A stretch of DNA of 53,007 bases from Halochromatium glycolicum (GTDB taxonomy: Bacteria; Pseudomonadota; Gammaproteobacteria; Chromatiales; Chromatiaceae), in contig NZ_NRSJ01000037.1 in NCBI RefSeq assembly GCF_016584085.1, positions 1 through 53,007 of the forward strand, in the 5' to 3' direction. Positions 25,331 to 34,910 of the stretch are shown here, in pieces (positions within the stretch are counted from its first letter, which is position 1; each line of letters opens with the position of its first letter). The notes under the pieces are model-generated. The model was not told the DNA's origin and ran no database searches. It saw only the letters and a list, made by a program, of their open reading frames with translations. Position numbers and translations under genes: made by a program.

Positions 25331-26110
25331 ATGAAAAACGAATCCGAACCGACTAACCAAGGCCGCCGAGATTTTCTTGGCGCTGCCGCCGGCTTGACTG
25401 CGGCGGCCGTCGCCCCGGGTATGGTGCTGCATACCGTCGATTCCGAGGCGGCGGCACCGACTGGCGGGGTCAGTGATGCCCATCGCTGGGGGCTTCTGGT
25501 CGATACCAGCAAGTGTGCTGATGGCTGCACCGCCTGTGTCGATGCCTGCGATCAGGAGAACGGTCTGAATCTTCAGTCGCAGCCGCTCGGTGACGATGAG
25601 CTCAAGTGGCAGAATCAGCGTGCCACCTGGATCCGCAAGGTCAAGTTGCAGGACAACCTGACTGGGCAGGTGACGAATCTGCCGCTGATGTGTCAGCACT
25701 GTGAACATCCGCCCTGTGTCGACGTCTGCCCGACCGGTGCATCGTTCAAGCGCGCCGATGGCATCGTCATGGTCGACCGCCACACCTGTATCGGCTGCCG
25801 CTACTGCATGATGGCCTGTCCCTACAAGGCGCGCTCGTTCATCCACGAGCAGGTCGATCAGAAGCTGACCCGGGCGCCGCGCGGCAAGGGATGTGTCGAA
25901 AGCTGCAACCTATGCGCACATCGGCTCGATACCGGAGATATCTCCACCGCTTGCGCGGATGCCTGTTCGGCCGAAGGCCATCAGGCCCTGGTCTTCGGGG
26001 ACCTCAAGGACCCGACCGGTCCGCTGCGCCAAGCGCTGGCCAAGAAGCCGAATCGCCAGATCCGCCAAGACCTGGGGCTCAATACCGGCGTGCGCTACGC
26101 TGGCATCTGA
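25331..26110 (+). CDS. dsrO: Periplasmic iron-sulfur protein DsrO
   Basis: NrfC/HybA-like ferredoxin subunit of DsrMKJOP. A twin-arginine signal is visible (GRRDFLGAAAGLTAAAVAPG). Four cysteine clusters follow: CADGCTACVDACD, CQHCEHPPCVDVCP, CIGCRYCMMACP and CNLCAHRLD with a later CADAC. Length is 259 residues. It passes electrons between DsrJ and DsrP. The start ATG 25331 lies 25 bp after dsrJ. Confidence 0.95.
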   Translation: MKNESEPTNQGRRDFLGAAAGLTAAAVAPGMVLHTVDSEAAAPTGGVSDAHRWGLLVDTSKCADGCTACVDACDQENGLNLQSQPLGDDELKWQNQRATWIRKVKLQDNLTGQVTNLPLMCQHCEHPPCVDVCPTGASFKRADGIVMVDRHTCIGCRYCMMACPYKARSFIHEQVDQKLTRAPRGKGCVESCNLCAHRLDTGDISTACADACSAEGHQALVFGDLKDPTGPLRQALAKKPNRQIRQDLGLNTGVRYAGI

Positions 26111-26183
26111 CCGCGAGTCGAGGCCACAGTCCATCGGATGACGCCAAGCCTTGACACCATTGCACCACGCTAGAGAAGTCAGC

Positions 26184-27413
26184 ATGAAGAGAATCGTTTA
26201 TCGCGAGTGGCTGGTCGAGCCTCAACGCTATTGGGGATTGCTTGCAATGCTCGCCGGTGTGATCGCCGTGGGCGGCCTGTCGGCGCTCTATATGGAGCAC
26301 GAGGGGCATTGGGTAACCGGCATGACCAATTCGGTCGTCTGGGGCACGCCCCACGTGTTCGCTGTATTTCTGATCATCGCGGCATCCGGCGCGCTCAACG
26401 TCGCCTCGATCGGCACCGTATTCGACAAGGTGGCTTACAAGCCGCTCGCGCGGCTCTCTGGACTGCTCGCCGTGGCCCTGCTCGTTGGCGGGCTGCTCGT
26501 CCTGGTGCTGGACCTGGGGCGGCCCGATCGGCTGTTGGTGGCGATGACAACCTACAACTTCAGCTCGATCTTCGCCTGGAACATCTTCTTGTACTCCGGC
26601 TTTGCCGCGATCGTTATCGGCTATCTCTGGACGATGGCCGAGCGCAAGGGAAATCATTTGCAGAAACCGGTCGGCACCTTTGCGTTCCTCTGGCGTCTCG
26701 CGTTGACGACTGGTACCGGCTCCATCTTCGGCTTCCTGGTTGGTCGGGAGGCCTATGACACCGCGATCCTGGCTCCGCTCTTCGTCGTGATGTCGTTCGC
26801 CTACGGTCTGGCGATCTATATCCTGGTCCTGTTCTACGCCTTCGACGCGGACGGGCGGCCGATCGGGCAGGCCATGCTCAAGCGGTTGAAGAATCTGCTC
26901 GGGCTGTTCGTTGCCGCGGTGCTGTACTTCACGCTGGTCTACCATTTGACCAAGCTCTATGGTGCCAAGAACAGTGATATCGAGGCCTTCCTGCTGATCA
27001 ACGGCGGTCTCTATACGGCCCTGTTCTGGGTGGGTTGGGTTCTGATCGGCGGTCTGATCCCGCTCGGGATCGTCTACCATCCGGAGTTGAGCAAGCAGCG
27101 TGATTGGATCGCGACGGCCAGTGCGCTCGTGGTCGCCGGCGGATTGGCCGCGATGTACGTGATCATCATCGGCAGCCAGGCCTATCCCCAAGAGATGTTT
27201 CCGGGGCACACGGTCATCCAGTTCGGGGCGCCCGGGGATGTCGGCGGTCGGGTCGCTCCGTACTCACCGAGCTTCCCCGAACTGCTGCTCGGCCTGGGCG
27301 GCGTTGGTGTTGCGCTGCTGATCACCGCGGTCGGGATTCGGGTGCTGCAGTTTCTGCCCGAGTCGCTCGCCGATCGCGACGTCGATCCACATGCAAGCGC
27401 GCGGCATGCCTGA
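26184..27413 (+). CDS. dsrP: NrfD-like membrane protein DsrP
   Basis: Polytopic inner-membrane subunit of DsrMKJOP that exchanges electrons with quinone. The 409-residue protein shows about nine or ten hydrophobic helices, such as LLAMLAGVIAVGGLSALYM, LLAVALLVGGLLVLVLDLG and FLVGREAYDTAILAPLFVVM. The start ATG 26184 (MKRIVYREWLVE) is preferred over 26151. It lies 73 bp after dsrO. Confidence 0.93.
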   Translation: MKRIVYREWLVEPQRYWGLLAMLAGVIAVGGLSALYMEHEGHWVTGMTNSVVWGTPHVFAVFLIIAASGALNVASIGTVFDKVAYKPLARLSGLLAVALLVGGLLVLVLDLGRPDRLLVAMTTYNFSSIFAWNIFLYSGFAAIVIGYLWTMAERKGNHLQKPVGTFAFLWRLALTTGTGSIFGFLVGREAYDTAILAPLFVVMSFAYGLAIYILVLFYAFDADGRPIGQAMLKRLKNLLGLFVAAVLYFTLVYHLTKLYGAKNSDIEAFLLINGGLYTALFWVGWVLIGGLIPLGIVYHPELSKQRDWIATASALVVAGGLAAMYVIIIGSQAYPQEMFPGHTVIQFGAPGDVGGRVAPYSPSFPELLLGLGGVGVALLITAVGIRVLQFLPESLADRDVDPHASARHA

Positions 27414-27573
27414 TCGCCTTCGTCTGGATTGATTGCGCAAGGCTGGTGATCCATCTCGTTGGCCGGCGGGCGGCGCTTGACCGCGTCTCCTCGGCCGACC
27501 GCGATCTCGCGGGAGTTCTGAGTGCGCTGGCTGCTCGGCGACGCATCCATCCCCGCGCCGCTGTGTAACTGCA

Positions 27574-28956
27574 ATGGCCCACCTCTACCTTTCCGCGCCG
27601 CAAAAGTCGTCGGGTAAGACGACCCTCAGCATCGGCCTAACGCGCGAGTTGCTGCAGCGCGGAGAGGTCGTCCAAACCTTCAAGAAAGGCCCTGACTACA
27701 TCGATCCGCTCTGGCTCGCTCGTGCAGCAGGCGGCCGTCCCTGCTTCAACCTCGACTTCCATACGATGGGGGTCGACGAGATCCGCGGTGAGTTCGCGCG
27801 CTTTTCCGGCGCCGCGACGATCGGGCTGATCGAGGGCAATGTCGGGCTCTTCGACAGCATCCACCTGGACGGTGCCGGCTCCAATGCGGAGCTGGCGAAG
27901 CTGCTCGAGGCGCCGGTGCTGCTTGTCATCGACGCCCAGGGCATGGGTCGCGGGATCGCTCCGCTGCTGCTCGGCTATCAGGCCTTCGATCCGGCCCTCA
28001 ACATCGCCGGCGTCGTATTGAACCGCGTCGGAGGCAGTCGACACGAAGCAAACCTGCGCCGCGTAGTCGAGTATTACACTGACCTGCCGGTCGTTGGGGC
28101 CGTTCCGCGTGCGCCCGAGGTCGTGATCGAAGAGCGCCACCTCGGCCTGATCCCGAGCAATGAGGCCGCCGAGGTCGAGGCCACGATCGAATCCATCCGC
28201 CGCTTGGTCGCATCGTCGCTGGATCTGGATCAGGTCCTATCCATCGCAGCGTGCTCGCCGACCCTGGAGCAGGCCATGCCTCGCCTGGCCTCAACCCCGC
28301 AGCTGGACCGGCCCCTTGTGCGCATCGGGCTTGCGATGGATGACGCCTTCGGCTTCTATTACCCGGGCGATCTCGTCCGGCTGGAACAGGCGGGCGCTCA
28401 GCTGATGCCTTTCAGCCCGGTTGCCGATGCGGCGCTGCCTGAGGTCGATGGCTTGATCCTGGGCGGCGGTTTTCCCGAATGCCGGATGCGCGAGCTGGAG
28501 GCGAACCACTCAATGCGGGAAGCGATTGCGGCCTTCATCGCGGACGGTGGTCCGGCCTATGCAGAATGTGGTGGGCTGATGTATCTCTGCGATCGTCTGC
28601 ATTGGAAGGGCGAGACTCGCCGCATGTGCGGCGTGCTCGCTGCCGATGTCGCAATGCATCCAAGACCGCAGGGGAGAGGTTACATGCGCCTCCAGGAGAC
28701 AGAGGCCTTTCCGTGGCCGGCCGACGCCGAGCAGCCAGCCGAGATCTGCGCCCATGAGTTCCATCATTCAGCGATCATTGCCCCATCGCCGGATTGGCGC
28801 TACGCCTATCGGGTGCTGCGCGGAGCCGGCATCGATGGCGCCCATGACGGTATCATTCAGCAGAATCTGCTAGCGAGCTATGCGCACCTGCGCGACACCG
28901 GCTCGGTGCATTGGACGCGCCGATTCGTCAACAGCGTCCGGGATTCGCGACATTGA
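27574..28956 (+). CDS. dsrN: Siroheme amidase DsrN (CobB-like)
   Basis: Glutamine-dependent amidase of the cobyrinate a,c-diamide synthase family that makes the siroheme amide used by DsrAB. The N-terminus has an ATP-binding P-loop (SAPQKSSGKTTLSIGLTREL). The C-terminal class I glutaminase has its nucleophile in PAYAECGGLMYL, with CAHEFHHSA later. Length is 460 residues. It follows dsrP after 160 bp and precedes dsrR by 24 bp. Confidence 0.94.
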   Translation: MAHLYLSAPQKSSGKTTLSIGLTRELLQRGEVVQTFKKGPDYIDPLWLARAAGGRPCFNLDFHTMGVDEIRGEFARFSGAATIGLIEGNVGLFDSIHLDGAGSNAELAKLLEAPVLLVIDAQGMGRGIAPLLLGYQAFDPALNIAGVVLNRVGGSRHEANLRRVVEYYTDLPVVGAVPRAPEVVIEERHLGLIPSNEAAEVEATIESIRRLVASSLDLDQVLSIAACSPTLEQAMPRLASTPQLDRPLVRIGLAMDDAFGFYYPGDLVRLEQAGAQLMPFSPVADAALPEVDGLILGGGFPECRMRELEANHSMREAIAAFIADGGPAYAECGGLMYLCDRLHWKGETRRMCGVLAADVAMHPRPQGRGYMRLQETEAFPWPADAEQPAEICAHEFHHSAIIAPSPDWRYAYRVLRGAGIDGAHDGIIQQNLLASYAHLRDTGSVHWTRRFVNSVRDSRH

Positions 28957-28980
28957 AGCAACGCGACTAGGAAGAGACCT

Positions 28981-29295
28981 ATGTTCAAACTGACGACGGC
29001 TGCCGCAGAACAGGTCATGCGGGCAGCGAAAGAGGGGGGCACAGAAGGGATGTCGCTGCGGTTGGCAGCGACTCAGAAAGAAGACGGTGCGATCGACTAC
29101 CGGATGGGGTTCGATGCCGCGACCGAGGAGGACATCCGCTTCCAAAGCGAGGGCGTGGATATCGTGATGTCGCCCGAGGACGTGCCGTTGCTCGACGAGA
29201 CCGTGATGGACTTCGTCGAGATCGAGCCGGGGAAACCGCACTTCATCTTCCTGAACCCCAAGGACCCAACCTATCAGCCGCCCGCTGATGCCTGA
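28981..29295 (+). CDS. dsrR: A-type scaffold-like protein DsrR
   Basis: IscA-fold protein of 104 residues that has no cysteine, so it cannot hold an iron-sulfur cluster by the usual three Cys. This is the known state of DsrR in A. vinosum, where it affects dsr expression after transcription. N-terminus MFKLTTAAAEQVMRAAKEGG and the helix-strand pattern fit the A-type fold. Confidence 0.93.
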   Translation: MFKLTTAAAEQVMRAAKEGGTEGMSLRLAATQKEDGAIDYRMGFDAATEEDIRFQSEGVDIVMSPEDVPLLDETVMDFVEIEPGKPHFIFLNPKDPTYQPPADA

Positions 29296-29344
29296 GGGTG
29301 ATGCTCAGGCTGTTCAGGCGCTCGATCGGGCCTAAGCGAAAGAG

Positions 29345-30475
29345 ATGGAGCTCTCGAGCGAAGACAAGCTGCGCTTGAACGTGCTGCTCGCGAATCGTCC
29401 GCAGGCGATTCGCATCGATGAGTCGCGGCTGATCGTCTACGGACTCTCCGAACGCGGTGAAGCCAAGGTCGCTCTGAATCCGACCGGCTCGCCGGAGACC
29501 TATCTGCGCGCCGTCAAGGAGCTGATCTCGGGCCACATCCTAGGCTCGCCGGGGGGCTATCCAGTCTATCTGCGGCGCTGGACGCGGATGGGCCAGATGC
29601 GCGATCAGAGCCTCGAGCAGCTGCTGATGCTCGGCGAATCGGAGGCCGTGGTCGCCGCGGTCGGCTCGCCAGGGCTGACACCAGAGCTCGCCCGCCGGGC
29701 CTGGTGGGCGATGGAAGACGCTGAGAATGCGCGCAGCATGCTCCAGAACCCGACGATCGTCGCCAGTGAGATGGGACCGGTGCTGGCCGATTATCTGGTC
29801 GAATACCTCCCGTTCGAGACCGATCACGAGAAGATGATGGAGTCGGTTCGGCTCGTACTGCAGGCCGGTCTGCTCAGCGACGAGAGGATCGCGGAGCTTT
29901 GGAAGAAGTCGGCGCGCAAGCAGGCCTACTTGGTAGGCTTCCTGCGTGCACGCCCAGATGACCTGCCCGAACAGGAGCCGGCGCGTGCCGACGCTGAGGA
30001 GATTGCCGCGACGCTTGCCGATGAGCTTGCTGCGGGGAATGCGGTGGCCGGACTGCTCGTGCGGGTGACCAGTGCCAGCGGGCAGACCTTCCTTAAGACC
30101 CTCTCGGCGGTGCTCTCGAAACCGCCGAATCAAGAGATCGTCAGTGCCGGTTTCGACCTGTTGCGGGAGTACTTCTACGTGCTCAGACCCGAGGGCGATC
30201 CGGACCTGGCGATCGAGCCGCTACTCGCCGATGGGCGAGCGTTTGCGGGCCTTGACGGCGAGGTCGCGTCCGAATCGGTTCAGCGGGTGCTGGAACGGCT
30301 GCCCGCGGCGGCGCCGGATCTGGCGGCGATGCGGGTGCTATCGGGTACCGGCTATGGTTTGATCCGGCCGCTGCTGCCCGATCCGACGACCCTCGGCAGC
30401 CTGATGCGACGTAAGCTGACACCGGTGACAGAGCCGCTGCAGGCCGAGCTGGATCAGCTACGCGGGCGGTCCTGA
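29345..30475 (+). CDS. dsrS: Cytosolic protein DsrS
   Basis: Last gene of the operon, 376 residues, largely helical and soluble, with no recognised catalytic motif. Position right after dsrR and the size match DsrS of A. vinosum, which is linked to dsr expression. Segments such as DESRLIVYGLSERGEAKVAL and VYLRRWTRMGQMRDQSLEQL suggest it begins with a DNA- or protein-binding region, but this is speculative. Confidence 0.88.
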   Translation: MELSSEDKLRLNVLLANRPQAIRIDESRLIVYGLSERGEAKVALNPTGSPETYLRAVKELISGHILGSPGGYPVYLRRWTRMGQMRDQSLEQLLMLGESEAVVAAVGSPGLTPELARRAWWAMEDAENARSMLQNPTIVASEMGPVLADYLVEYLPFETDHEKMMESVRLVLQAGLLSDERIAELWKKSARKQAYLVGFLRARPDDLPEQEPARADAEEIAATLADELAAGNAVAGLLVRVTSASGQTFLKTLSAVLSKPPNQEIVSAGFDLLREYFYVLRPEGDPDLAIEPLLADGRAFAGLDGEVASESVQRVLERLPAAAPDLAAMRVLSGTGYGLIRPLLPDPTTLGSLMRRKLTPVTEPLQAELDQLRGRS

Positions 30476-30604
30476 ACGCGAGCTCAGGCATGCGACCCGG
30501 GACCGGGAAGGCTTCCTGCTGGGAGCCGTCCAGCTGCCGCTTCTTCAGTCAGAGTGCGCCCTGCGGTACCGCGGGAGTCGGTTCAGCAGGCATCGACGGC
30601 GACG

Positions 30605-31273
30605 CTAGATCGTCACTGTCCGCGGGCCGCTTGCGGCGCCGAGGATCAGCACGTCCGCGGGACGAAGGGCGAAGATCCCGACGGTGACGACGCCGGCGAT
30701 GTTGTTGATATCCTGCTCGAGCGCCATCGGCTCGGCGATCTCGAGCCCATGGACGTCGAGGATCAGGTTGCCGTTGTCGGTCGTGAAGCCCTCGCGCCAG
30801 ACCGGGTTGCCACCGAGCTTGGCGAGCTCGCGCGCGACATAGCTGCGTGCCATCGGGATCACCTCGACTGGCAGTGGGAACCGCCCCAGGACCGAGACCA
30901 GCTTGCTCTCATCGGCGATGCAGACGAACCGCTCGCTCGCGGCGGCGACGATCTTCTCTCGGGTCAAGGCGCCGCCACCGCCCTTGATCAGCTGCAGCGA
31001 CTGATTCGATTCGTCGGCGCCATCGACATAGAGCGACAGGGTGCCAACGCTATTGAGATCGAGGACCGGGATGCCGTGCTGCTCAAGGCGCTTGCTTGAT
31101 GCCTCGGAGCTCGAGACGGCGCCGTCGATGCGGCCCTTGATCGTGGCCAGATAATCGATGAAGTGATTGACCGTCGAGCCGGTGCCGACGCCGACGACTC
31201 CGCCTTGGACATGATTGAGCGCGGCCTCGGCCGCCTGCTTCTTGAATTCGTCCTGGCTCTGTGCAGCGCCCAT
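30605..31273 (-). CDS. rpiA: Ribose-5-phosphate isomerase A
   Basis: Interconverts ribose 5-phosphate and ribulose 5-phosphate, used in the pentose phosphate and Calvin cycles. 222 residues. Family motifs are GVGTGSTVNHFIDYL, VDGADE, GGGGALTREKIVA and GDFVCIADESK-like (ERFVCIADESKLV). It converges with dsrS and diverges from ilvA. Confidence 0.96.
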   Translation of the reverse strand: MGAAQSQDEFKKQAAEAALNHVQGGVVGVGTGSTVNHFIDYLATIKGRIDGAVSSSEASSKRLEQHGIPVLDLNSVGTLSLYVDGADESNQSLQLIKGGGGALTREKIVAAASERFVCIADESKLVSVLGRFPLPVEVIPMARSYVARELAKLGGNPVWREGFTTDNGNLILDVHGLEIAEPMALEQDINNIAGVVTVGIFALRPADVLILGAASGPRTVTI

Positions 31274-31443
31274 GACTTCTCCTCGTGGCTCAGATGAAGA
31301 ATGATTCGATCAGTGATCGCGCTGGCCCGGCTCGAGCAGGCGCCTATTCGCGATGACCGCAGTTTGATTGGAGTATATCAAAGGCTCAAGTCGCTGCTCT
31401 GGCGTATGCTGACGCGTTTGCTGCTGCCGCTCTTTCCCCTACC

Positions 31444-32973
31444 ATGCTCCATGCCTACATCGAGCGCATCCTGAAGGCGCGAGTCTATGATGTCGCGCTT
31501 GAGTCGCCGCTGACAATGGCGAAGGGATTGTCGGGTCGTCTCGATAATCGCGTCCTGCTCAAGCGCGAGGACCTACAGCCGGTGTTCTCGTTCAAGCTCC
31601 GCGGCGCCTACAACAAGCTCCGGCATCTGCCGGCCGCCGCGCTCGAGCGCGGGGTGATCGCGGCCTCGGCCGGCAATCATGCCCAGGGCGTCTCGATGGG
31701 CGCCTCCCATCTCGGCGTGCCGGCGGTGATCGTGATGCCGAAGACCACCCCGGGGATCAAGGTCGACGCTGTGCGCAGCTGGGGCGCCAAGGCGGTCCTG
31801 CACGGGGATTCGTTCGATGAGGCCTATCAGCATGCGATGATGCTGCGGGAGGAGCGCGGCCTGACCTTCCTGCATCCGTTCGATGATCCGGATGTGATCG
31901 CCGGGCAGGGTACGATCGGGATGGAGATCCTGCGCCAGCACCCGGACCCGCCGCACGCGATCTTCGTGCCGGTCGGCGGCGGTGGCCTGATTGCGGGCGT
32001 CTCTGCCTATGTGAAGTCGATCCATCCGGAGGTGAAGATCATTGGGGTCGAGCCGGCGGATGCCCCGACCCTACATGCGGCGCTTGCCGCGAATGAGCGC
32101 GTAGTGCTGCCCGAGGTCGGGCTGTTCGCCGATGGGGTCGCGGTCAGGCAGATCGGTGAGGAGACTTTCCGAATCGCGCGCGAAACGGTCGATGAGGTCG
32201 AGCTGGTCAGTGCCGACGCGATCTGTGCCGCCATCAAGGACATCTTCGACGATACCCGTGGTATTGCCGAGCCGGCCGGTGCGCTTGCCGTCGCCGGACT
32301 CAAGCAGTACGTCGAGCGCACAGGTGTCCGGGGCACCTCGCTGATCGCGATCGAGAGCGGGGCCAACATCAATTTCGATCGTCTGCGCCATGTCGCCGAG
32401 CGCGCTGAGCTCGGCGAACGGCGTGAGGCCTTGTTCGCGGTCGAGATCCCGGAGCGCCCCGGTAGCTTCCTCGCGTTCTGCAAGGCCCTTGGCAAGCGGC
32501 AGATCACCGAGTTCAACTACCGCTACGCCGATGAGCACGCGGCCGTGGTCTTCGTCGGTGTCGAGCTTGGTGGTGGTCTCGCCGAACGGCAGGAGATGAT
32601 CGAGCGCATCGAGCACAAGGGCTTTGCCGTCACCGATATGAGTGACAACGAGACCGCGAAGCTGCATATCCGCTTCATGGTCGGCGGTCATGCACCGGGT
32701 GTGAGCTACGAACGCCTGGTCCGTTTCGAGTTTCCGGAACGTCCAGGGGCCTTGCTGAGCTTCCTCTCAGGGCTCGGACGGCGCTGGAACATCAGTCTGT
32801 TCCATTACCGTAATCACGGCGCGGCCTACGGGCGGGTCCTGATGGGGATTCAGGTGCCGGAGGCCGACGACTCCGAGTTCACTGAGCTCCTCACCGGTCT
32901 GGGTTACCCATTCTGGGATGAGACCGAGAACCCGGCCTATCGCCTCTTCGCCGGGATCGAGCGCGGCGGATGA
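31444..32973 (+). CDS. ilvA: Threonine ammonia-lyase, biosynthetic
   Basis: PLP enzyme that turns threonine to 2-oxobutanoate at the start of isoleucine synthesis. The PLP lysine is in VFSFKLRGAYNKL and the phosphate loop in PVGGGGLIAGV. Two ACT-like regulatory domains follow (EIPERPGSFLAFCKALG; EFPERPGALLSFLSGLGRRW), giving feedback control by isoleucine. The 509-residue length is typical. ilvD of the same pathway is 12 kb away. Confidence 0.96.
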   Translation: MLHAYIERILKARVYDVALESPLTMAKGLSGRLDNRVLLKREDLQPVFSFKLRGAYNKLRHLPAAALERGVIAASAGNHAQGVSMGASHLGVPAVIVMPKTTPGIKVDAVRSWGAKAVLHGDSFDEAYQHAMMLREERGLTFLHPFDDPDVIAGQGTIGMEILRQHPDPPHAIFVPVGGGGLIAGVSAYVKSIHPEVKIIGVEPADAPTLHAALAANERVVLPEVGLFADGVAVRQIGEETFRIARETVDEVELVSADAICAAIKDIFDDTRGIAEPAGALAVAGLKQYVERTGVRGTSLIAIESGANINFDRLRHVAERAELGERREALFAVEIPERPGSFLAFCKALGKRQITEFNYRYADEHAAVVFVGVELGGGLAERQEMIERIEHKGFAVTDMSDNETAKLHIRFMVGGHAPGVSYERLVRFEFPERPGALLSFLSGLGRRWNISLFHYRNHGAAYGRVLMGIQVPEADDSEFTELLTGLGYPFWDETENPAYRLFAGIERGG

Positions 32974-33295
32974 GCGTCGATGCACTGACGCTGCGTCGGG
33001 CGCCCGGACTCGATCGCGGCTCGATCGCACGGCTCTTCGGTGCGGATGAACGACTGCGGCCGATGGTATACCCATCGCAAACCGATTTTCGGTTTTCCTC
33101 GACCGCTCTGGGTCGCGTCACGGCGCTCGGGGGACGCCGTGAATCCATCCCTGGAGGCTTGACGACGGCATCCATGCCGTCGACACCCCCGCTCGCCGTC
33201 ACCCGACCCTCCGCTCTGCCGTGCCGAGCATTGACGTGCTTTGGGTATATCTAACCGATGGTATCTAGCGGTCTTCTTGGCATGCGCTCGCCGGG
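32974..33295. other. 322-bp intergenic region with a long imperfect inverted repeat
   Basis: No gene supported. An open frame at 32970-33254 overlaps the ilvA stop as ATGA, but its second half is the inverted repeat, so I do not call it. CGATGGTAT also occurs as a direct repeat at 33061 and 33253. Confidence 0.5.
33110..33209. repeat. Nested palindromic (REP-like) repeat
   Basis: Outer 24-base arms (33110-33133 and 33186-33209) pair at about 20 positions. An inner perfect 9-bp palindrome, CGACGGCAT-CC-ATGCCGTCG, is at 33163-33182. The layout is that of a repetitive extragenic palindrome; it may also end ilvA transcription. Confidence 0.55.
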
Positions 33296-33880
33296 TCATC
33301 GCCGGCGGTAGACCGATGCCTCGGTGATCACCGCGTCCAAGGGCACGTCCCAGGGTTTGGGCTCGATCCTGTCGACGCGTTGGCACTCGTGCGCGAGGCC
33401 GACGAGCCGCGGTCGCTGCCAATAGCGGCGGCTGCTCAAGAACGCGAGACTGCGATCATAGAAGCCCGCCCCCATGCCGATCCGGTGACAGTCGTGATCG
33501 AATCCGACCAAGGGCACCAGGACAAGATCAAGGCCATGGGTCGGCAGGATCTGCCGGTTGCGGCGGGCGGGCTCGGGGATGCCGTACCGGTTTGGGCGCA
33601 ATGGCTCGCCGGGTCTATGGCGAACGAACCAAAGCCGTCCGGGGGCATGGCCGCGCAGCACGGGCAGGTACCAGCGTCGGTTGCGGTGGAGTCGCTCGAC
33701 GAGGGGCCAAGGGTCGAGCTCGCCGCCGGTCGGGATATACAGCGCGATCCGGCGCGCCGCATGGCCGAATCCACAGCGAACGAACCGGGATGCCACAGCC
33801 CTGGCATGATCCTGCTGCTCACGGCGGTTCAGTTGGCGCCGAGCCTTTCGGAGGCGGCGGCGTAGAAACGGATCGCTCAC
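33296..33880 (-). CDS. 5-formyltetrahydrofolate cyclo-ligase
   Basis: Converts 5-formyl-THF to 5,10-methenyl-THF with ATP. The 194-residue protein has the family motif GMGAGFYDR and basic N-terminal helix RRRLRKARRQLNRREQQDHA. It lies downstream of 6S RNA and zapA on the same strand, the order usual for gammaproteobacteria (zapA-ssrS-ygfA), which supports all three calls. Confidence 0.93.
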   Translation of the reverse strand: MSDPFLRRRLRKARRQLNRREQQDHARAVASRFVRCGFGHAARRIALYIPTGGELDPWPLVERLHRNRRWYLPVLRGHAPGRLWFVRHRPGEPLRPNRYGIPEPARRNRQILPTHGLDLVLVPLVGFDHDCHRIGMGAGFYDRSLAFLSSRRYWQRPRLVGLAHECQRVDRIEPKPWDVPLDAVITEASVYRRR

Positions 33881-33942
33881 GGCGATGACACTGAGGGAGG
33901 CTGCTGAAGCGCGCCGTCACGAGCGGCGGCAGATCAAGGGAG

Positions 33943-34133
33943 AGACATCTCCCGCCTGTGCCGGTGCAGGCCTTCGTTCTTGAACCAGAGGGTTCAAGTG
34001 GGAGCGCTGCATCGTGCTTCAGGCTTTCCGCTCGAGGCGGACATGCACAACGGCTCGATTCTTGGCGCTCCCTGGGTACGGATTAGGCTCAAGAAAATAC
34101 CCAGACCACTGCCGCACACCGCAGGAGATGTCT
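33943..34133 (-). ncRNA. ssrS: 6S RNA
   Basis: Binds sigma-70 RNA polymerase and lowers transcription in stationary phase. On the minus strand the ends pair (AGACATCTCCTGC and GCGGGAGATGTCT). Inside is the typical element TTGAACC-CTCT-GGTTCAA and the paired GGGAGCGC/GCGCTCCC segments around the central bubble. About 190 bases. Located between zapA and the cyclo-ligase gene as in E. coli. The exact 5' and 3' ends are estimates. Confidence 0.9.
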
Positions 34134-34143
34134 GAGAACGAGA

Positions 34144-34506
34144 CTATACCTTATCGTTCGCAGCGTCCAGCCCGGCCGGATCTTGAGGCGGCTCGGATGC
34201 CTCTGATTGCGGCGTTTCAATGGCCTCAGACAACCGATCCTGGATGGCCTGCAGTCGATGGTGCTGTTCCTTGATTGCGTCGCGCTCGCGCATCAGCTCG
34301 TAGACGAGGTTGAGGGCGGCCATCACGGCGATGCGGTCGGCGCCGATGACACGGCCGTTCTGCCTGACCTCGCGCATGCGCTCATCGAGCAGCCGCGCGG
34401 AATCGATGAGCCCATGCTGCTCCTCGGGCGCACAGGCGATGCGGTACTCCTTATCGAGGATGCGGATCGTGACCGGTACGGCCCGGTCGTGAGCAGAAGC
34501 GGTCAT
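34144..34506 (-). CDS. zapA: Cell-division protein ZapA
   Basis: Binds and bundles FtsZ. The 120-residue protein starts with VPVTIRILDKEYRIACAPEEQ, has the conserved helix IAVMAALNLVYELM and a coiled-coil C-terminus (REQHHRLQ-like, KEQHHRLQAIQDRLSEA). It abuts the ZapB-like gene: its start codon region at 34506 directly follows that gene's stop at 34507. Confidence 0.93.
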   Translation of the reverse strand: MTASAHDRAVPVTIRILDKEYRIACAPEEQHGLIDSARLLDERMREVRQNGRVIGADRIAVMAALNLVYELMRERDAIKEQHHRLQAIQDRLSEAIETPQSEASEPPQDPAGLDAANDKV

Positions 34507-34716
34507 TTACAGTTGCTCCTCCATCGCCTTGAGACGTGCGACCATGGCTTCAAGTCGGCTACGCGCGAGCTCGGTCTTCTCGATCAGTTCAGCGCGCTCG
34601 GCGACCAGATGCTCTTGGCTTGCACGCAGGGAGGCGTTTTCATGGCTGAGCTGCTGGCACTTGCGGATCAGCGTATCCACATGTTGCTCTAATAGATCGA
34701 TATCGAAATCGGCCAT
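34507..34716 (-). CDS. ZapB-like coiled-coil protein (TIGR02449 family)
   Basis: A 69-residue, nearly all coiled-coil protein (LLEQHVDTLIRKCQQLSHEN, LRASQEHLVAERAELIEKTE). Family TIGR02449, commonly placed directly before zapA, so probably a partner in Z-ring assembly. The resemblance to ZapB is in the coiled coil and position, not a proven homology. Confidence 0.8.
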   Translation of the reverse strand: MADFDIDLLEQHVDTLIRKCQQLSHENASLRASQEHLVAERAELIEKTELARSRLEAMVARLKAMEEQL

Positions 34717-34910
34717 GCCAAACCCCAGCTGAAAAGCCTTGCGCGACTATAGAAGGCGGCCAAGGTTGGGTCAAACGAGGTCGTGCGTCTCATTCCCCCG
34801 CAATCGTCGTTTGCCGCGCTACCGCTGCGCCCGGTGCGCCCGGTGCGCTTGAAATCCTCGCGCGACCGTTTGGTTTGCCGTCGAAGCAACTGCTATTTCA
34901 GGAATTGTTG

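Noticed and set aside
28981..29295. DsrR without cysteines as a new oddity
   Set aside because: Loss of cysteines is already the known state of DsrR in A. vinosum.
32970..33254. Small gene overlapping the ilvA stop as ATGA
   Set aside because: The second half is an inverted repeat, the composition is odd and no family is recognisable.
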